Shown: positions 1 through 11,685, numbered from the stretch's first letter. The stretch: DNA of 64,000 bases from Flammulina velutipes (GCA_011800155.1 CM022373.1:1178001-1242000); one strand, 5' to 3'. Translations and numbers: made by a program. The notes: a model not told the origin generated them from the letters alone.

Positions 1-801
1 GAGTATCCGGAAATATCAGGCTGCACAATTAGCGTCAGGCAGTACGAAGATATCGTCAGTCTCTGGAATCGCGTTGACGCAGATGTCAGGCTTCGCGAGA
101 AAATCAGGTTTGTGCTCACATCTTTCAATAATCATCTCCACAATCTCATGTTATATTCGCAGGGACACTCTCAGACAAGTCCTCAATCTGCCGCCGTCCA
201 CGGTTATGGAATATAAATCCAACAATGGTGAGCACCTATCCGAGCCTTGCTTGGCGCGCGCCCCGCTGAACAGGCTGTAGACTCCATGCAGGACAAGTCG
301 AGCTTTCGCAACTCGGCAGTCGACCGGACTCCCTTGTCATAATACTGGACTTGTACATATGTATCCGTAACTTGTGGCAAAATCAGTCGTTCTGCAGGTG
401 CATGGACGCGTTTTTTTCTTCAGTCGTAAACTCGGGGCTATCAACCACCGCTTTAAAATTCTTTCTCGCCACATTCTCGGATCTCGAGGGTACTAATTTC
501 ATTTCGATAGGTGGTGCATATTGCAGTGTCATGCCTGCCGTATCCACTGATACGCAGTGAACATCCAAAGAAGCTCAACTGCGAAACGAATAGCGCTCAG
601 CTTGGCCCTTGTAATTGGGAATAATTTGGAGTGTCAATGTTTCATTCCAAGATGGTCGCGCCACTCAGGGACAGCATGGGACAGCCATGATCAATTTTGT
701 CAAGTGGACTATGGAGCATGTGTTACATAACTGCGACAATCTTCATAATCATATAAAACAAACTCTTCATCACTTCGTTTCTTGCCTGCCAACCTCTCAT
801 C
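1..801. other. Left-edge region without a confidently called gene
   Basis: No family is recognisable here. On the minus strand there are short open stretches that could be exons of a gene running off the left edge. One of about 60 codons spans 383-562, and a hydrophobic stretch near 150-240 reads V-L-T-I-V-G-F-I-F-H-N-R-G-R-R-Q. Candidate introns between them cannot be fixed. The region just left of 802 is the promoter and 5' leader of the next gene. Confidence 0.25.
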
Positions 802-2221
802 ATGACTTCCAAGACACTCCGAACGACTATTTACGCCACATTTCTCACTGCCGCAGTGTTTCAGCTGGCGGTGACAATAATGGCCGCCATATTCCCACGA
901 CCTCATTTTCGCAACGAAGACACGAACGCAACGCCACAGAGTAGGTGATTTTGTTCCTACAAGATTTACCAAAATTGAACCGCTGCCACAGTATACTTCG
1001 CATCGTTCGCGGCTTTCTTCGCTCTTTTGACATTCATTTGGGCGGTAGTTCTGTAAGTTTGGTAAAATAATTGCTTTCATAGTTGACTCACATTATAATT
1101 TAGGCTTTGTTACAATGACCGACCGTTCTCGAAGCATCCACTTACGCGCACCAAGGCGCATCTATATTCGGTTACAGCTATAGCTGCTATTTGGTTAGGT
1201 ATGAAGTCTCGATCCATATGTCTCCAAGGATTGGATATTGATCAAAGTCCAGCGTTCTCGGTTATGTTTTCGCAGCAAGTGCCTATCCAGTGTGGCGATG
1301 GCGACAATAGTACTGAGTGGTATCGCGGACTTGCGTGCGGCTCTTCGGCGTCTGCGATGGCTCTCAGTTGGATTCTATTCCTTACCGGTATGTTCTACTA
1401 GTGACATGGAAGGGCTACCTCCTGATGTTTGATGATGTATCAGCCTCTGTTGGAGTATTCTCTCTCTTCCAACTATCAAAGGGCGCGGAATCCGATAACG
1501 TCACTTGGGACGATGAAATCGACATGTCTAGGAAACCACCTGTCAAGAGCAACACATCTTCTGGGACGAAGATGAGGACTGTCCTTTACGGTACGCGTCA
1601 ATTATGATTGTTCTACCAATTTCAATGCTAACTCTTGTCTAGCTCTCATCCTCGCGTTTGGTATTTGCGAGGTGGGTATGGGTGTCTTTGCCGGACTTGC
1701 CCAGAACGGCAGTACTCGTGATGGTCCCCCAGTTCAAAGTCAGTTGTGTTCATTCAATGATTGGGGCATCGATTTGCTGATACATACTCAAACGTTAGTC
1801 ATCTTTGGGTTCCTCGCTGTAGGTTTTGCGATGTTCTCATGGATCTGGGCGAGCGTGTTGCTCGCGTACAACGACCGACCGTCTTCTACCGCGCGTCTCG
1901 CCACCGTGCGTACCCATCTGATCTCTGCTATCGTTTTGGTCGTTGTATGGCTTGGTTCGTGATCTCTCCATTCTGAATATACGTTGAATATTGACATGGA
2001 CGTGCTTTACAGCCCTTGCGATTATGTTGACGACTGAGATTCCGGAGCAATGCAACATGGACAACAACGGAGACGGTGCAGTTCCTCTGTGGTGCTCCGC
2101 GGCAGCAGTTGCAGCGGCATTGGCATGGATTTTATTCCTCTTGAGTGTGCCGCTCGTCGTCTCTGGAACTTTCGTGGCGAAGAGGGTGGGGTGGGATCGT
2201 AGTGTGGCGGGACTCAAATAG
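802..2221 (+). CDS. Membrane protein of two fused four-helix halves
   Basis: Seven introns of about 50-60 bases join exons into one frame from the ATG at 802 to the TAG at 2219. The product is about 350 residues with some eight hydrophobic segments. The two halves resemble each other. The first contains L-C-Y-N-D-R-P-F-S, then a helix ending A-I-W-L. The second contains L-A-Y-N-D-R-P-S-S, then a helix ending V-V-W-L. Both halves have a phase-1 intron directly after that W-L, and both then have a short lumen-like loop with one Cys (I-Q-C-G-D-G and E-Q-C-N-M-D) and another Cys before the fourth helix. This points to internal duplication of a four-helix unit of the MARVEL-like general shape. No function can be named. 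Splice sites are read by eye, so exon borders may shift slightly. Confidence 0.7.
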
Positions 2222-2433
2222 TCAAATAGGCGAAAGATGAAACGACTCCATTACTTATTATCATGGACCTACCGTTACCTATTATCCATATCAACCTAAT
2301 ACCATAGTACGTTTGAACTTACCAACACTGAGATGTTTTCAAGCTTTCCACGACCAAACATAAATGTAAACAAGTCCGATTCAAGTCCTAGCAAAGCGAT
2401 AATACTATACATAAAGGAGTGGTGGTATGCGTA

Positions 2434-4578
2434 TCAAATATGTCTAACAAGAAGAGGAACAGACGCGCCCTTCTCACCCAGAACCTTAGGGCGAGGAAGG
2501 ATCGACTCCTCCTTCCCAAACTGCGTGGCGGGACCTCCCGGTAGCTCATACGAGTATTTGCGAACGAGAACAGATATAACAGCCTTCACCAAGATAATGA
2601 GAATCCATCGAACATTGACAGGAAGCCTGAGACTCACCTTAAACTCTGCCAAAGCAAACTGTTTCCCCAAACACATCCTCGGTCCATCACCGAACGTTAA
2701 CATATGGTGGTGTCCTTGAATTTCCTTCGCGCGCACCGAGTCATTGTCCATCGACAACCATCTATCGGGGTTGAACTCCCTGGCGTCTGGTCCCCAGAAT
2801 GCCTCGGAGAGATTCATGCTCCTGTTGTTCACAGACACGGGCGTCCCTTTGGAAACGAAGATACGGTCAATTATCTCGCCAGACGCGGTTTGAACGGGGG
2901 TTCCTAGTGGGATTACATCGTCTTCAGCGGCCTGAAAAGAGATTGGCTGAGTATGAGCCATGATAGATGAAAGTGAATTACTGACAACTCGAGGGGATTC
3001 TTCGACGGGAGGGTGTGTGCGCAGGATCTCTAGGACGACGGCATCGAGATATGGGAGAGCCATGAGTTCTTCGTATGTTGGATCTGACGAGCCGTAATCA
3101 GATAGTTCTTCACGAAGACGAGCTTGAACGTCGGGGTTGCGGCAGAGCTCAATGAGACACCACTAGCAGAAAAGTACGCGTTGGTCAGTCTTTCGAGCAA
3201 TGAAGAAAGAATGGTATCGCACAGTGAGACTAACTATTAGTGACAAATGTCAGAAGAGATGGGGCATTAACGGGGAGTGATAACTTACTAGACGTCGTTT
3301 CGTATCCAGCCAAAAAGAGGACGTTCTAACAAGGGCATTAGTAAGACGTTTGAAGGCCACCAAAAGACTCGCCATTTGTGCAACAACCTCATCCTGTGTC
3401 AAAGGATGGCTAGCATCTTCCCTGCTGCTCTTGACTATGACTGACGTCAGCAAAGACGAATGACAGCCGTCCGCGATGAGACCCACTCAACAGCCCAATG
3501 ATTGACTTATCATCGATGCCACTGTCTTTTCCCTTGGAATAAAGTTGCTCGGCAATAGCAGCCAGTTCTGTCCTCATCTTGCCAATGGTCCTCATTTTCT
3601 CCGATGGAAGGTTCATGATGAGAGGGAATTTGGCACCGACAGTGGTAAGGAAGGCGAACCAGGCGGTGCCAGTCGTCCAGTCGATAGTCTCAAATACGCT
3701 GGGTTTATCTTCGAGGGTTTGGAAATCGTGTGAGAAGCCAGTGATTCCGATGGAGTCGAGGCTGTAAAGAACAGGAGTCAGTGCGATGGACACCAGATAG
3801 GAAGGCGAAGACTTACGCGATGCGGTTCATCCTAGTAGGAGAAGCAATCGATTAGATGAGGAGTTTACAACAGCGGCCAAACAAGACAAACCATTTCTGT
3901 ACTTCGATGGGGGATTTGTCGTCGTTTTCCAGAATCAAGTCCCACCTCCCACACAGCTGAGATCAGTCGTCTTTCTTTAGTGCTCATCCAAGATTGACAA
4001 AGACGGCGCCTTACCTTGTACGCAGAGTCGTAGAATGCTGCGACATAATTCCTAATTGCGACAGTCGCAAAGGCTGGTGTGAGAGATTTACGTTGCCTAT
4101 AACCATTCGGTTCATCAGCCGTATATACAAGATCTGGAAATCGCGTACCTCCTGTGCACCTCGCCATCCGCCCAAACGAGGTTACGTCCGAACTGCGTGG
4201 CTCTTGTCAGTACCTCGTCGCAACAGCAAAAAAGTCACGTACAGCAACCTCGATGAATTTCTTGGACGTCGGAGCCTTCAGATAGACTGAATCTGTTTTC
4301 GAGTAGTAGTAAATTATAGCCTTGGGGTCCTGCAGCACGATTTGGGTGGCATTAAAGATGATGGGTACGCGAAAGACGGAGCCATATTCCGCTCCCCATT
4401 TGTTCAAGAGGACAGAGCTATCCAGGGCTTCACGTAAAATTTGGCTAAGACCGAATATGAAGCTTGTGCTTTTGGGCCCACGGAGAGAGGTGGTTTGTCT
4501 CGAGGTCGAACGTGTGAAGAGCTTGTAGAGGAGCCATGAAGCGACGAGGGCGAGACATATATCGGTGGTGGCGACCAT
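2434..4578 (-). CDS. Cytochrome P450 monooxygenase
   Basis: The product is a haem-thiolate monooxygenase, expected on the ER membrane with an NADPH-P450 reductase partner. The start at 4578 opens with a hydrophobic anchor (A-L-V-A-S-W-L-L-Y-K-L-F) and a proline-containing linker. Further along are the C-helix W-A-D-G-E-V-H-R-R-Q, the I-helix A-G-Y-E-T-T-S, the K-helix E-I-L-R, and the haem loop F-G-D-G-P-R-M-C-L-G with its Cys ligand. All class motifs are present and in order, so the gene appears functional. At least eight short introns are needed. The substrate cannot be read from the sequence. It belongs to one of the large basidiomycete P450 families, and no biosynthetic cluster surrounds it. 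Confidence 0.9.
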
Positions 4579-5319
4579 GGTAGGCGTGGAGAAGTAGAAA
4601 GAAGGAATGATGTTGAAGGAAAAAGAGGCGAGCGAGCTTTATATCCACATCCACGGGAGTATCATCGAGCACGCAGCAGCATCATTCGCTCCGGTGACCA
4701 ATGATACTGACTAGATAACACCCTCGGCGGCGCGGGAGTTTCCACACGAGCTCGCTCATTCTCGCTCTGGCTGCGTCCAGCTGAAAAGAAGCAGGATTGC
4801 GATGGACTGCGAGCTGATAATTAACCGATGGGAAGGCAATGGTTCGTTGGTGAAACATGAGCCCCCGAATATGTCAATAATGTGAGCCACCGTCATGGCA
4901 GAAAGGCAAGGAAAACTAGCAGCCTCTAGCAGCAGATAAATTTTACAGCCAGATGCAGGTGCAAGTGAAAGAAGCTACCTGTCAGATGACCCTGCTAATC
5001 AGGGTTGATAATGCCTTAGGCGGCGCGCAAGTCAAGATGCCAAACAACTGGGAAGTATTGCCATGCTGAGTAGTGCTGTCAATATCAATGCTAACAGTAC
5101 TAATTTTCTCTGAAGTCGGAAGTATTTCGTTGACAGGACCACCTTCGTATGGAGAAGTAGTTCTAATATCACAACCGAGTAGTAACACTGTGGCGCGGTA
5201 TGTGGAAGACAACTTACGGAAATATAACCACCGTTTGTTGCTCTTACATCACAGACAGATTTCCGTACTGCCCGTCCAAGCAATTTGTTCAATGACATGA
5301 ATCTATTTACACGTCAATG
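4579..5319. other. Intergenic stretch between P450 and msrB
   Basis: This holds the P450 promoter (just right of 4578) and the msrB 3' region. On the minus strand an 88-codon frame (5032-5298) starts 22 bases after the msrB stop. It has no recognisable motif, and its neighbouring frame is equally open, so I do not call it a gene. I see nothing else. Confidence 0.5.
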
Positions 5320-5952
5320 CTACTTGGTGAATTTCAGGGAAACAGAGTTAACGCAGTGGCGCTCGTCCGCTATAGATCGATGAGGAAACAGCGGTTGAGG
5401 TAGAAGGATAGAGACGTACTTGGGGTGCTGAATCCTTCGCCCTTGAAAACATGCCCCAAGTGTCCGCCACATGCCGCACAAGTTATCTCAATCCGTGTCA
5501 TTCCAAACGTCCTGTCTTCGTGGCGGACCACAGCGCCCGGGATGGCGTCAAAGAACGCTGGCCAGCCACACCCGCTCTATTCCACGATAAGTATAATCCA
5601 AAGCGCGTGAAATCAGTGTACAGACATTGAACTTGGTCGTACTCCTGTACAACGGGGTGTCACATCCAGCACAATTGTACACGCCATCGTCCTTGTGCTT
5701 GTCGTATTCGCCTGTACCAGGTGCTTCCGTGCCCTTCTGTCGTAGTATACGGAACTTGTGGGATCATCTCAGCGACTATGAACCACCCTCCGAGGGGTTT
5801 CGGCGCACCTGTGTCGGGGACAATACAGCTCTCCATTCTTCCTCCGATCTATTCACTGTGTTGGACATATTTCTTGCTAGTAGGAAGTGAGTGGAGGATG
5901 GTACAGGTTTTATAAGTCGAATGGCTGTGCGTGGTATCGATCTAAGAAGCAT
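5320..5952 (-). CDS. msrB: Peptide-methionine (R)-S-oxide reductase
   Basis: The enzyme reduces methionine-R-sulfoxide in proteins using thioredoxin. Spliced exons give W-R-A-V-L-S-P-T-Q, R-Q-K-G-T-E-A-P, the zinc Cys pair C-A-G-C, S-G-C-G-W-P-A-F-F, the second zinc pair C-A-A-C-G-G-H-L-G-H-V-F, and the catalytic Cys in R-H-C-V-N-S-V-S-L-K-F, four residues before the stop region. Three introns fit. Two starts are in frame. The upstream ATG at 5952 adds M-L-L-R-S-I-P-R-T-A-I-R, an Arg-rich stretch without acidic residues that looks like a mitochondrial presequence. The inner ATG at 5868 gives a cytosolic form. The gene diverges from the NAXD gene across 266 bases. Confidence 0.95.
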
Positions 5953-6182
5953 GCAATGGTTGCTAAAGCTGACAATCAAGTCACGCAGATGATTCAGATT
6001 GAAATCCTCTCCGAGGACGGACAACGGACCGAATGCCGATATGTGGCGTATGAATCAGCGGCGAATCCCGATGTCTGTGGGGTTCGGGTTATCGCCACAT
6101 TAGTACTACAGGATCAACTCGACAGCGCATTCGTATGTATTGTATCTATGAAGTTGAGCAGCACTTCAAGCTGAAAGATCAG

Positions 6183-6196
6183 CACTGACGTCAGTG
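6183..6196. promoter_or_regulatory. Perfect 14-base palindrome with CRE core
   Basis: The sequence CACTGACGTCAGTG is a perfect palindrome around TGACGTCA, the classical site of ATF/CREB-type bZIP factors, which in fungi include stress regulators of the Atf1 kind. It lies 23 bases before the NAXD start and 231 bases from the upstream msrB start, inside their shared divergent promoter. Binding is inferred and not shown. Confidence 0.5.
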
Positions 6197-6218
6197 TGCA
6201 TCTCTATCCCTCACCATC

Positions 6219-7507
6219 ATGCCCATTCCGCGAGGAATATTCGAACAGCTCAAACAGATAATACCGCCACTAAACGGAACGTTACACAAAGGCCAATCTG
6301 GTATAAACCTCTCTCTCCGACTTAATACGAAGATGACTTATCCCAAAATGTAGGTCGCGTGGGCGTTTTGGGTGGCGCCCTTGAGTACGTTTGAGTTTTC
6401 TCGTCCACACGAACACACTTTGATACCCACTGGGTAGCTACACTGGCGCCCCGTTCTTCGCGTCCATATCAGCCTTGAGATTTGTACGTTGCCCGAGAAT
6501 ATTGAACAAGCAAGACCGCTTGACTTGCAGTACCTAGGGCGCCGATCTTTCTCATGTAATCTGCTCACCTACAGCTGCTGGTGCCATAAAGTCGTACTCT
6601 CCCGACCTGATTGTCCATCCCATACTTTCCCCCGACGCGTGAGCCATTCAATGCCTCCATTATCAACGGCTTATTAATTGGAATCCTCTAGAGAACCCAA
6701 TAACGTGAAGACCGAACTGAGTTCCCTTCTTTCACGATTGCACGTCCTCATTATTGGACCCGGCCTTGGACGGGAACCCTACATGCAGACCTATGCGAAA
6801 ATGGCTCTGACGCTCGCCCGCGAACAGGGAATGTTCCTTGTCCTCGACGCCGATGCGCTGCTGCTCATCGGAAAAGAGCCTTCCCTCATCCAGGGCTACC
6901 GCCGCGCTGTTCTGACGCCCAATGTTGTCGAATTCAAGCGTCTAAGCGAACAGGTTGGATTGGACTCCAAGACGCCGGCGAAGGAACGCGCCGGATTGGT
7001 GTCAAGGGAGTTGGGTGGTGTTACAGTCCTGCAGAAAGGCGCTTCGGATATCATATCTGTGGATACGACGGGAGAGAAGGCTGAACTACAAGCAAGCAAG
7101 CTGGCGACCGTCGATGTCCAGAAAGAAACGGCAAAAGAAACTGTGGAGGTGGATGTTGAGGGTGGACTGAAGAGGTGTGGCGGACAGGGTGATGTTTTGA
7201 GTGGGTGTGTAGGCGCAATGCTTGCATGGGGAAAATGCTACGAGGATGGCGCATTTGGGTACGTTCCTTCTCCTTCAAAAATCTACAAGTTTTTAACGAG
7301 CCTTCTAGAGATGGAAAGATAGCTGCTTCTCGCATGCCTCTCCTAGCAGCAATAGGCGGGAGCATGGTAACACGAACTGCGAGTAGACGTGCATTCTACA
7401 AAGAAGGACGAGGGGTAGTAACTGAAGATATGTTGCCCGAGATAGGAAAATCCTTCGCAGAAGTATTTGGCGGGGAAGCGCAAGGTGAGGACAAGGGGAA
7501 GCTATAA
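6219..7507 (+). CDS. ATP-dependent (S)-NAD(P)H-hydrate dehydratase
   Basis: This metabolite-repair enzyme converts damaged S-NADHX and S-NADPHX back to NADH and NADPH with ATP, and has a ribokinase-like fold. Exons give [44 protein letters not shown], and P-D-L-I-V-H-P. They continue with [16 protein letters not shown], and the nucleotide and catalytic loop [10 protein letters not shown]. The last exon, after an intron at about 7260, ends with the stop at 7505. Five introns of about 46-55 bases fit all phases. It is eukaryotic NAXD in length and motif order. Its 3' end faces the tafazzin stop with only 46 bases between. Confidence 0.94.
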
Positions 7508-7553
7508 AGAGAGAAGAGTCACTGTGTATTACTAGAAATCTATGGATACATGT

Positions 7554-8612
7554 CTACGAGGAAGAACCTCCTAATGAATCCCCTGATATAGAACGGCCGA
7601 GGTCAACGACAGAACGATGCACCAAAGCAGTCACATTTGTGCGTATTCGTACATCCAAATCGGAGATGACCTGAGTGTGTGAATGCTCGACGGCTTTTCT
7701 GACCTCCTCGGGAGGTATGGGATTCCCGAATGTCACACTTAAACGTGCTCCAATGCGAGGAAAGTAGTTGAAAGGGAATCGCCGACCCTCTGGCATGAGT
7801 GTGTCGAAGCCTGTGATCCACATTGGTATGACCGTCGGGACATTAGTGGCAGAACTGATGATGTGGCCTCTGGATGCAGATATGAGTAGGGTTATCTTTG
7901 CCGAGTATGTGCCACGTACACGCCCCACTTGAATTTGGGTAGAATGGCGCGTCCTTTCGCGTCCTTTCGATAGGTTTTGGGTTGATTGACCTTACCTTCG
8001 CCGTAGAGGTGTATCTTGAAGATTTTATCAGTTCTTCGGACAAGCTCAAAGGTAGCGAGAATAAATACCCAGTCACCCTTGCCGAGCTTCTCTATTGCGG
8101 TGTGTACCGACGCTTGGTCTATTCCATTGCCACGAAATGTCTCGAGGACTTGGCCCTTGCGAAAAAAGTAGGACAGGACACTGCGCTATGCGAAATAAAT
8201 TATGAGACAGTAAATACTATGTGTTGGTGGCTATCTCACGGATTTGTGAACATTATATCTGCGGCACCCAGCGTCCAGCGCGTCATTCGTGAGTCGCAGT
8301 AGTTTCGGGCTGGAAGAACGCCCCAGCTAACGGGATCATCGAGGCTGAAAAAGAAGAATGAGCCAAAGCCAGAAGAGTCAGAGAGGGGTTTTCACGTCGA
8401 GATGTGGTTGCTGACTAGAAATGGTCAGTGTCCTGAGAGTAAAGAAAGGCATACATTAACTTGCCTGTAACAATTCCTTGCCCGTTGTTTCTCTTGTCAT
8501 CGTGCAACGCGTCCATGAGAATGGGAAGGCCATTGACAGTAATTGTCGCCAATCCGCTGTTCAGAAAAGCTTTACAAGTCAGGCCAACAGCACTGAGAAC
8601 GATGGGGGACAT
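7554..8612 (-). CDS. TAZ1: Tafazzin, cardiolipin-remodelling acyltransferase
   Basis: This mitochondrial phospholipid-lysophospholipid transacylase matures cardiolipin. The acyltransferase H-x4-D box is V-S-N-H-I-S-T-L-D-D, followed by P-V-S-W-G and later R-K-G-Q-V-L-E-T-F-R-G. After these come L-Y-G-E-G-K-V-N-Q, I-L-P-K-F-K-W-G-V and V-P-T-V-I-P-M-W-I-T-G-F-D. The C-terminal L-M-P-E-G-R-R-F and G-A-R-L-S-V-T-F-G-N-P are typical. I chose the ATG at 8612 (M-S-P-I-V-L-S-A-V) because the frame upstream of it does not join cleanly. The first intron (8415-8464) must be read as GC-AG to reach the H-x4-D exon. It lies 94 bases from the divergent CCCH gene start. Confidence 0.92.
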
Positions 8613-8706
8613 GAAAAGAGAGCATATGTACTTACTTCGGGCCGATGATTCGCAGGGTTCCGTCAATACAACCAAACAACCGTTTCTCTCTCTGTTCTTG
8701 TCCGCC

Positions 8707-10044
8707 ATGTCGTCGTCCTCTGAAGCTCAAATGAAGAAAGAGATAGCTCGACTTACAGGCGAGCTCACTGTTGAGGCTTCTTGATTTTTTACTAACAATC
8801 ACTAGCAACGATTAACATGCACAAGTCAGCCTCAACATCAGCACCTCAAGCCCAACGACCCAACACCTATGTCAATCCAAACTACAAGCCCAGGAATACC
8901 TATGTTCGCCCTCAGATGTCCGCACCGCCAGCAGCAGCAAGACCGCCACCTTCTTCGTCTCAGGTTAAGGAAGTCGTTCTAAACGGCGTCGCTTTTCAAT
9001 CATCCTCGCGCTCTCTAGTTCGCAAAGACTGTATGTTCGTCTTACCTCGCGATTCTAGAAGCTGATAACACCCTTTCAGTGCCAAAGCCTCCATCTACCG
9101 GAAATACCCCAGCACCCCAGTTCGCTCGCAAGTCAGGCCATCTCGTCCAAAGTCACCGCGTCTACAAGCCGATCTCATCTAGGGGAAAGCCTCGGGTCAA
9201 TCGCAACATGACCCTCACCAATAATCGCCGGCCATATCAGTTCGTCGACTCTTACTATTCAAAATTCACAGTTTGCTAATCAGATTTCAGAGCCCGAAAG
9301 CTGGCCAAACGCATGAAATACTCCGACAAGCCTTGTCCTCGATTTTCTACAACAGGTGCGCCCTTCTCTGCTGTCACAAACTCAATGTTGGAGGCCCGCC
9401 GTCCTCTGGTGCATGTTTACACTCGTCTCATAGGTTCGTGCAGCCGAGGTTTGACCTGCATGTACGCCCACGACCCTGACAAGATTGCTGTCTGCTGGAA
9501 CTTTCTGCAAGGCAACTGCCCCAAGACTGCCGAAACTTGCGACCTGTCCCACGATCCTACACCGGAAAGAACGCCTCTCTGTCTTCACTTTCTCAACAAG
9601 GGTCGCTGCACCCGCCTTCAATGTCCTTTCCCCCATGTCAATGTTGGTGCTCGAAATGGCGTTTGTCGCGACTTCGCAGTTTTAGGCTACTGTGCCAAGG
9701 GACTTGATTGCGATAAACAGCATGTTCGAGAATGTCCTGACTTTGCGGAGAAGGGCGCTTGTACTACGAAGGGCTGCAAGCTTCCCCATGTTATCCGGGC
9801 TAATCGCAATAGGAAACCAGCACCAGCGCCAGCACAGCCTGTTATTTTCAGTGATACGACCCCAGCCCCTGCCCCAAGCTCTGAGGCAACACCGGCTGCT
9901 GGTCAGCTTGGTGATGAGTATATTTCTTTAACCTTTAACGAAAGTGAGAGCGAGGAGAGTGATGAGGAGGAAGACGAGGAAGAAGATGAAGATGAGAATA
10001 GTGAAGACGAGGCCGTATCTGAATCTGATATAACGCCGGAGTAG
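8707..10044 (+). CDS. CCCH zinc-finger protein, ZC3H3/Red5 type
   Basis: The second half carries five CCCH fingers in tandem. The first spans an intron (C-P-R-F-S-T-T-G-S-C-S-R-G-L-T-C, then Y-A-H). The rest include C-W-N-F-L-Q-G-N-C-P, C-L-H-F-L-N-K-G-R-C, C-R-D-F-A-V-L-G-Y-C and C-P-D-F-A-E-K-G-A-C. This order matches human ZC3H3 and S. pombe Red5, nuclear factors linked to poly(A) RNA processing, export and RNA elimination. The N-terminus is rich in Ser, Pro and Asn. The C-terminus is strongly acidic (runs of Glu and Asp near 9940-10030). Intron 1 (8759-8805) restores frame only as GC-AG. Its branch-like TACTAAC is visible at 8789-8795. Confidence 0.88.
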
Positions 10045-10155
10045 TATCTTGTATCCTAACGCATTGAATATGTATTGCATTTCTTGGATTTATTTTTCGT
10101 CTTGTTCTGAATTCGTCGTTCCGAAAAGGGTAATCGACACTCTTGTCCATCAACC

Positions 10156-10775
10156 ATGTCGAGCAGAGGACGCCGGACGATAAACGAAGAAGAAGATGCT
10201 GCCACATTGAAACTCGGAACTGGTTGGTAGCATTGCTATCAGTTCGTTCAATCCGGCTTACGATGGCGCAGAGTTCAACAACGCTGGTTGCTTGCTCATT
10301 TCCGAAGTCAAGTATCTTTTGGAGAACAGAGACAAGGATCCTCCGGATACTGCGTGCGTACCTTCTTCAATCGCGTACCCATCTACCTATGACAGGCTAT
10401 ACACAGAGTGTATACGAAGACTTTGGAATACGTGAAGACGTTTGCAAAATTCAGCACAACCGACTCAGCTAGTGCTGTACGAGAGTCAGTGCCATTCTTT
10501 CCCCCCGGCTAGCCCTGTGGATCGCTCAATTGCTTGGTTGCAGGACACTCCGACGCGAACCGAACTTAACGCAGTTCGAGACAGCCCAGATTGCCAACCT
10601 GTGTCCAGCGACGTCGGAGGAGGCGAAAAGCGTTATTCCCAGGTGCGCGCCTTTCGTATCCTGAGATTCGATAATGGCTGATGTGTCTGGCGATTTTAGT
10701 CTGGCGAAGATTGACGATGATGCACTGCAGGCTCTCCTTGATGAGATTCAGACGATGCGCAAGTTCCAGTCATAG
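10156..10775 (+). CDS. RPB4: RNA polymerase II subunit Rpb4
   Basis: Rpb4 forms the Rpb4/Rpb7 stalk of RNA polymerase II. Spliced exons give R-R-T-I-N-E-E-E-D-A-A-T-L-K-L, N-N-A-G-C-L-L-I-S-E-V, T-L-E-Y-V-K-T-F-A-K-F, F-E-T-A-Q-I-A-N-L-C-P, and E-E-A-K-S-V-I-P-S-L. The end is L-L-D-E-I-Q-T-M-R-K-F-Q-S before the stop at 10773. Four introns fit all phases. The length, near 140 residues, is that of the short fungal and animal form. It follows the CCCH gene on the same strand after 111 bases. Confidence 0.95.
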
Positions 10776-11201
10776 CGACGCCTGGATTTGTTCATGGCTC
10801 TGAGAGTGTTGCGACGAGTCGATGCTGCTGCACGGTTCGCGTGTTATGTGGCCATGAGACGTTCAGGTGCGGCGGCTGCTTGAACGAAGGGTATAACCTC
10901 TTGCAAACCTACACCACGCTATTGGGGTTGTAACTATGATGTTTCTCATAGCCTATCGCACTTTTTAAACGACAATTTGAAGCACATCGTTGGCTAGTTG
11001 CCCTTGAACCGCCATGTGAACCTGAAGTTTCAAACCAGAATAAACGGGGAACATTTTTTTTTGAGCTCGTATGTATTTGGCGTACCTTTGTCTTATGATG
11101 AAAGTGCTGCGTCCTTTTGACGCTATTCTACGGAAGACTAACTCAGTAAGCTGGCATGGTGGGAGCAGCGGCCAGGCCGCCAGCCTCTGACGACCTTGCG
11201 A
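10776..11201. other. Downstream flank of RPB4 and of the secreted-protein gene
   Basis: The 3' flanks of two convergent genes meet here. No open frame with recognisable content is present. A T-run at 11051-11060 is the only visible low-complexity feature. Confidence 0.5.
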
Positions 11202-11493
11202 TCACGTGCAGAATGCGCCACCGGACGTAGCTTGACAAGTCTCGGGACCACGGCAGAGGGCGCTCAGCTGGAAAGTGTCTGATGAACCGCAAACGTAGAC
11301 GAAGGTGTTGCCGCTGTTGATCGTCGGCTCGCCATTTGCGCAGCCAATTGCACCTTTCAGATCGTCCGGTAAGTACATAGATACGCAAGGAAGACCGATC
11401 TAGTACCTTGAGGACTACAGGGCCAATAGGGTTATATGCAGATGCCATACAGACGAGTACCAGAGTGAAAGTAGCAAGGGTGCGGAATTGCAT
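11202..11493 (-). CDS. Small secreted cysteine-rich protein
   Basis: The start at 11493 gives a signal peptide, M-Q-F-R-T-L-A-T-F-T-L-V-L-V, ending near A-S-A-Y-N. A second exon encodes G-A-I-G-C-A-N-G-E-P-T-I-N, V-Y-V-C-G-S-S, A-L-C-R-G-P-E-T-C and A-F-C-T before the stop at 11202, giving five Cys in a mature chain of roughly 60 residues. The two exons are clearly in different frames. The exact splice between 11340 and 11460 is not settled: the GTACTA donor after L-K leaves the wrong phase, while an earlier GTATGG donor fits but shortens the signal peptide. Spacing does not match hydrophobins (eight Cys). It is an effector-like or cell-surface small secreted protein of unknown role. Confidence 0.55.
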
Positions 11494-11685
11494 GTTTATG
11501 GGACTGATTAGGGTGGTTGGACTCGGGCACATGCCCCACTTTGGCCTTGGATTTTGCAGATAGCTGGAAAGATGGACCTTAACTCGGTCAGATCTTTGAG
11601 CTCTTGAAATTACCGAGCATATCGACAAGGAGCTGAGATACTTATGTACGCACAACTCAGATATCTGGAAAATGTGTATATGTAG

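Noticed and set aside
5032..5298. An 88-codon minus-strand frame directly after msrB.
   Set aside because: It starts 22 bases past the msrB stop, overlaps another equally long frame, and the only intron joining the two would be 30 bases, too short for this genome.
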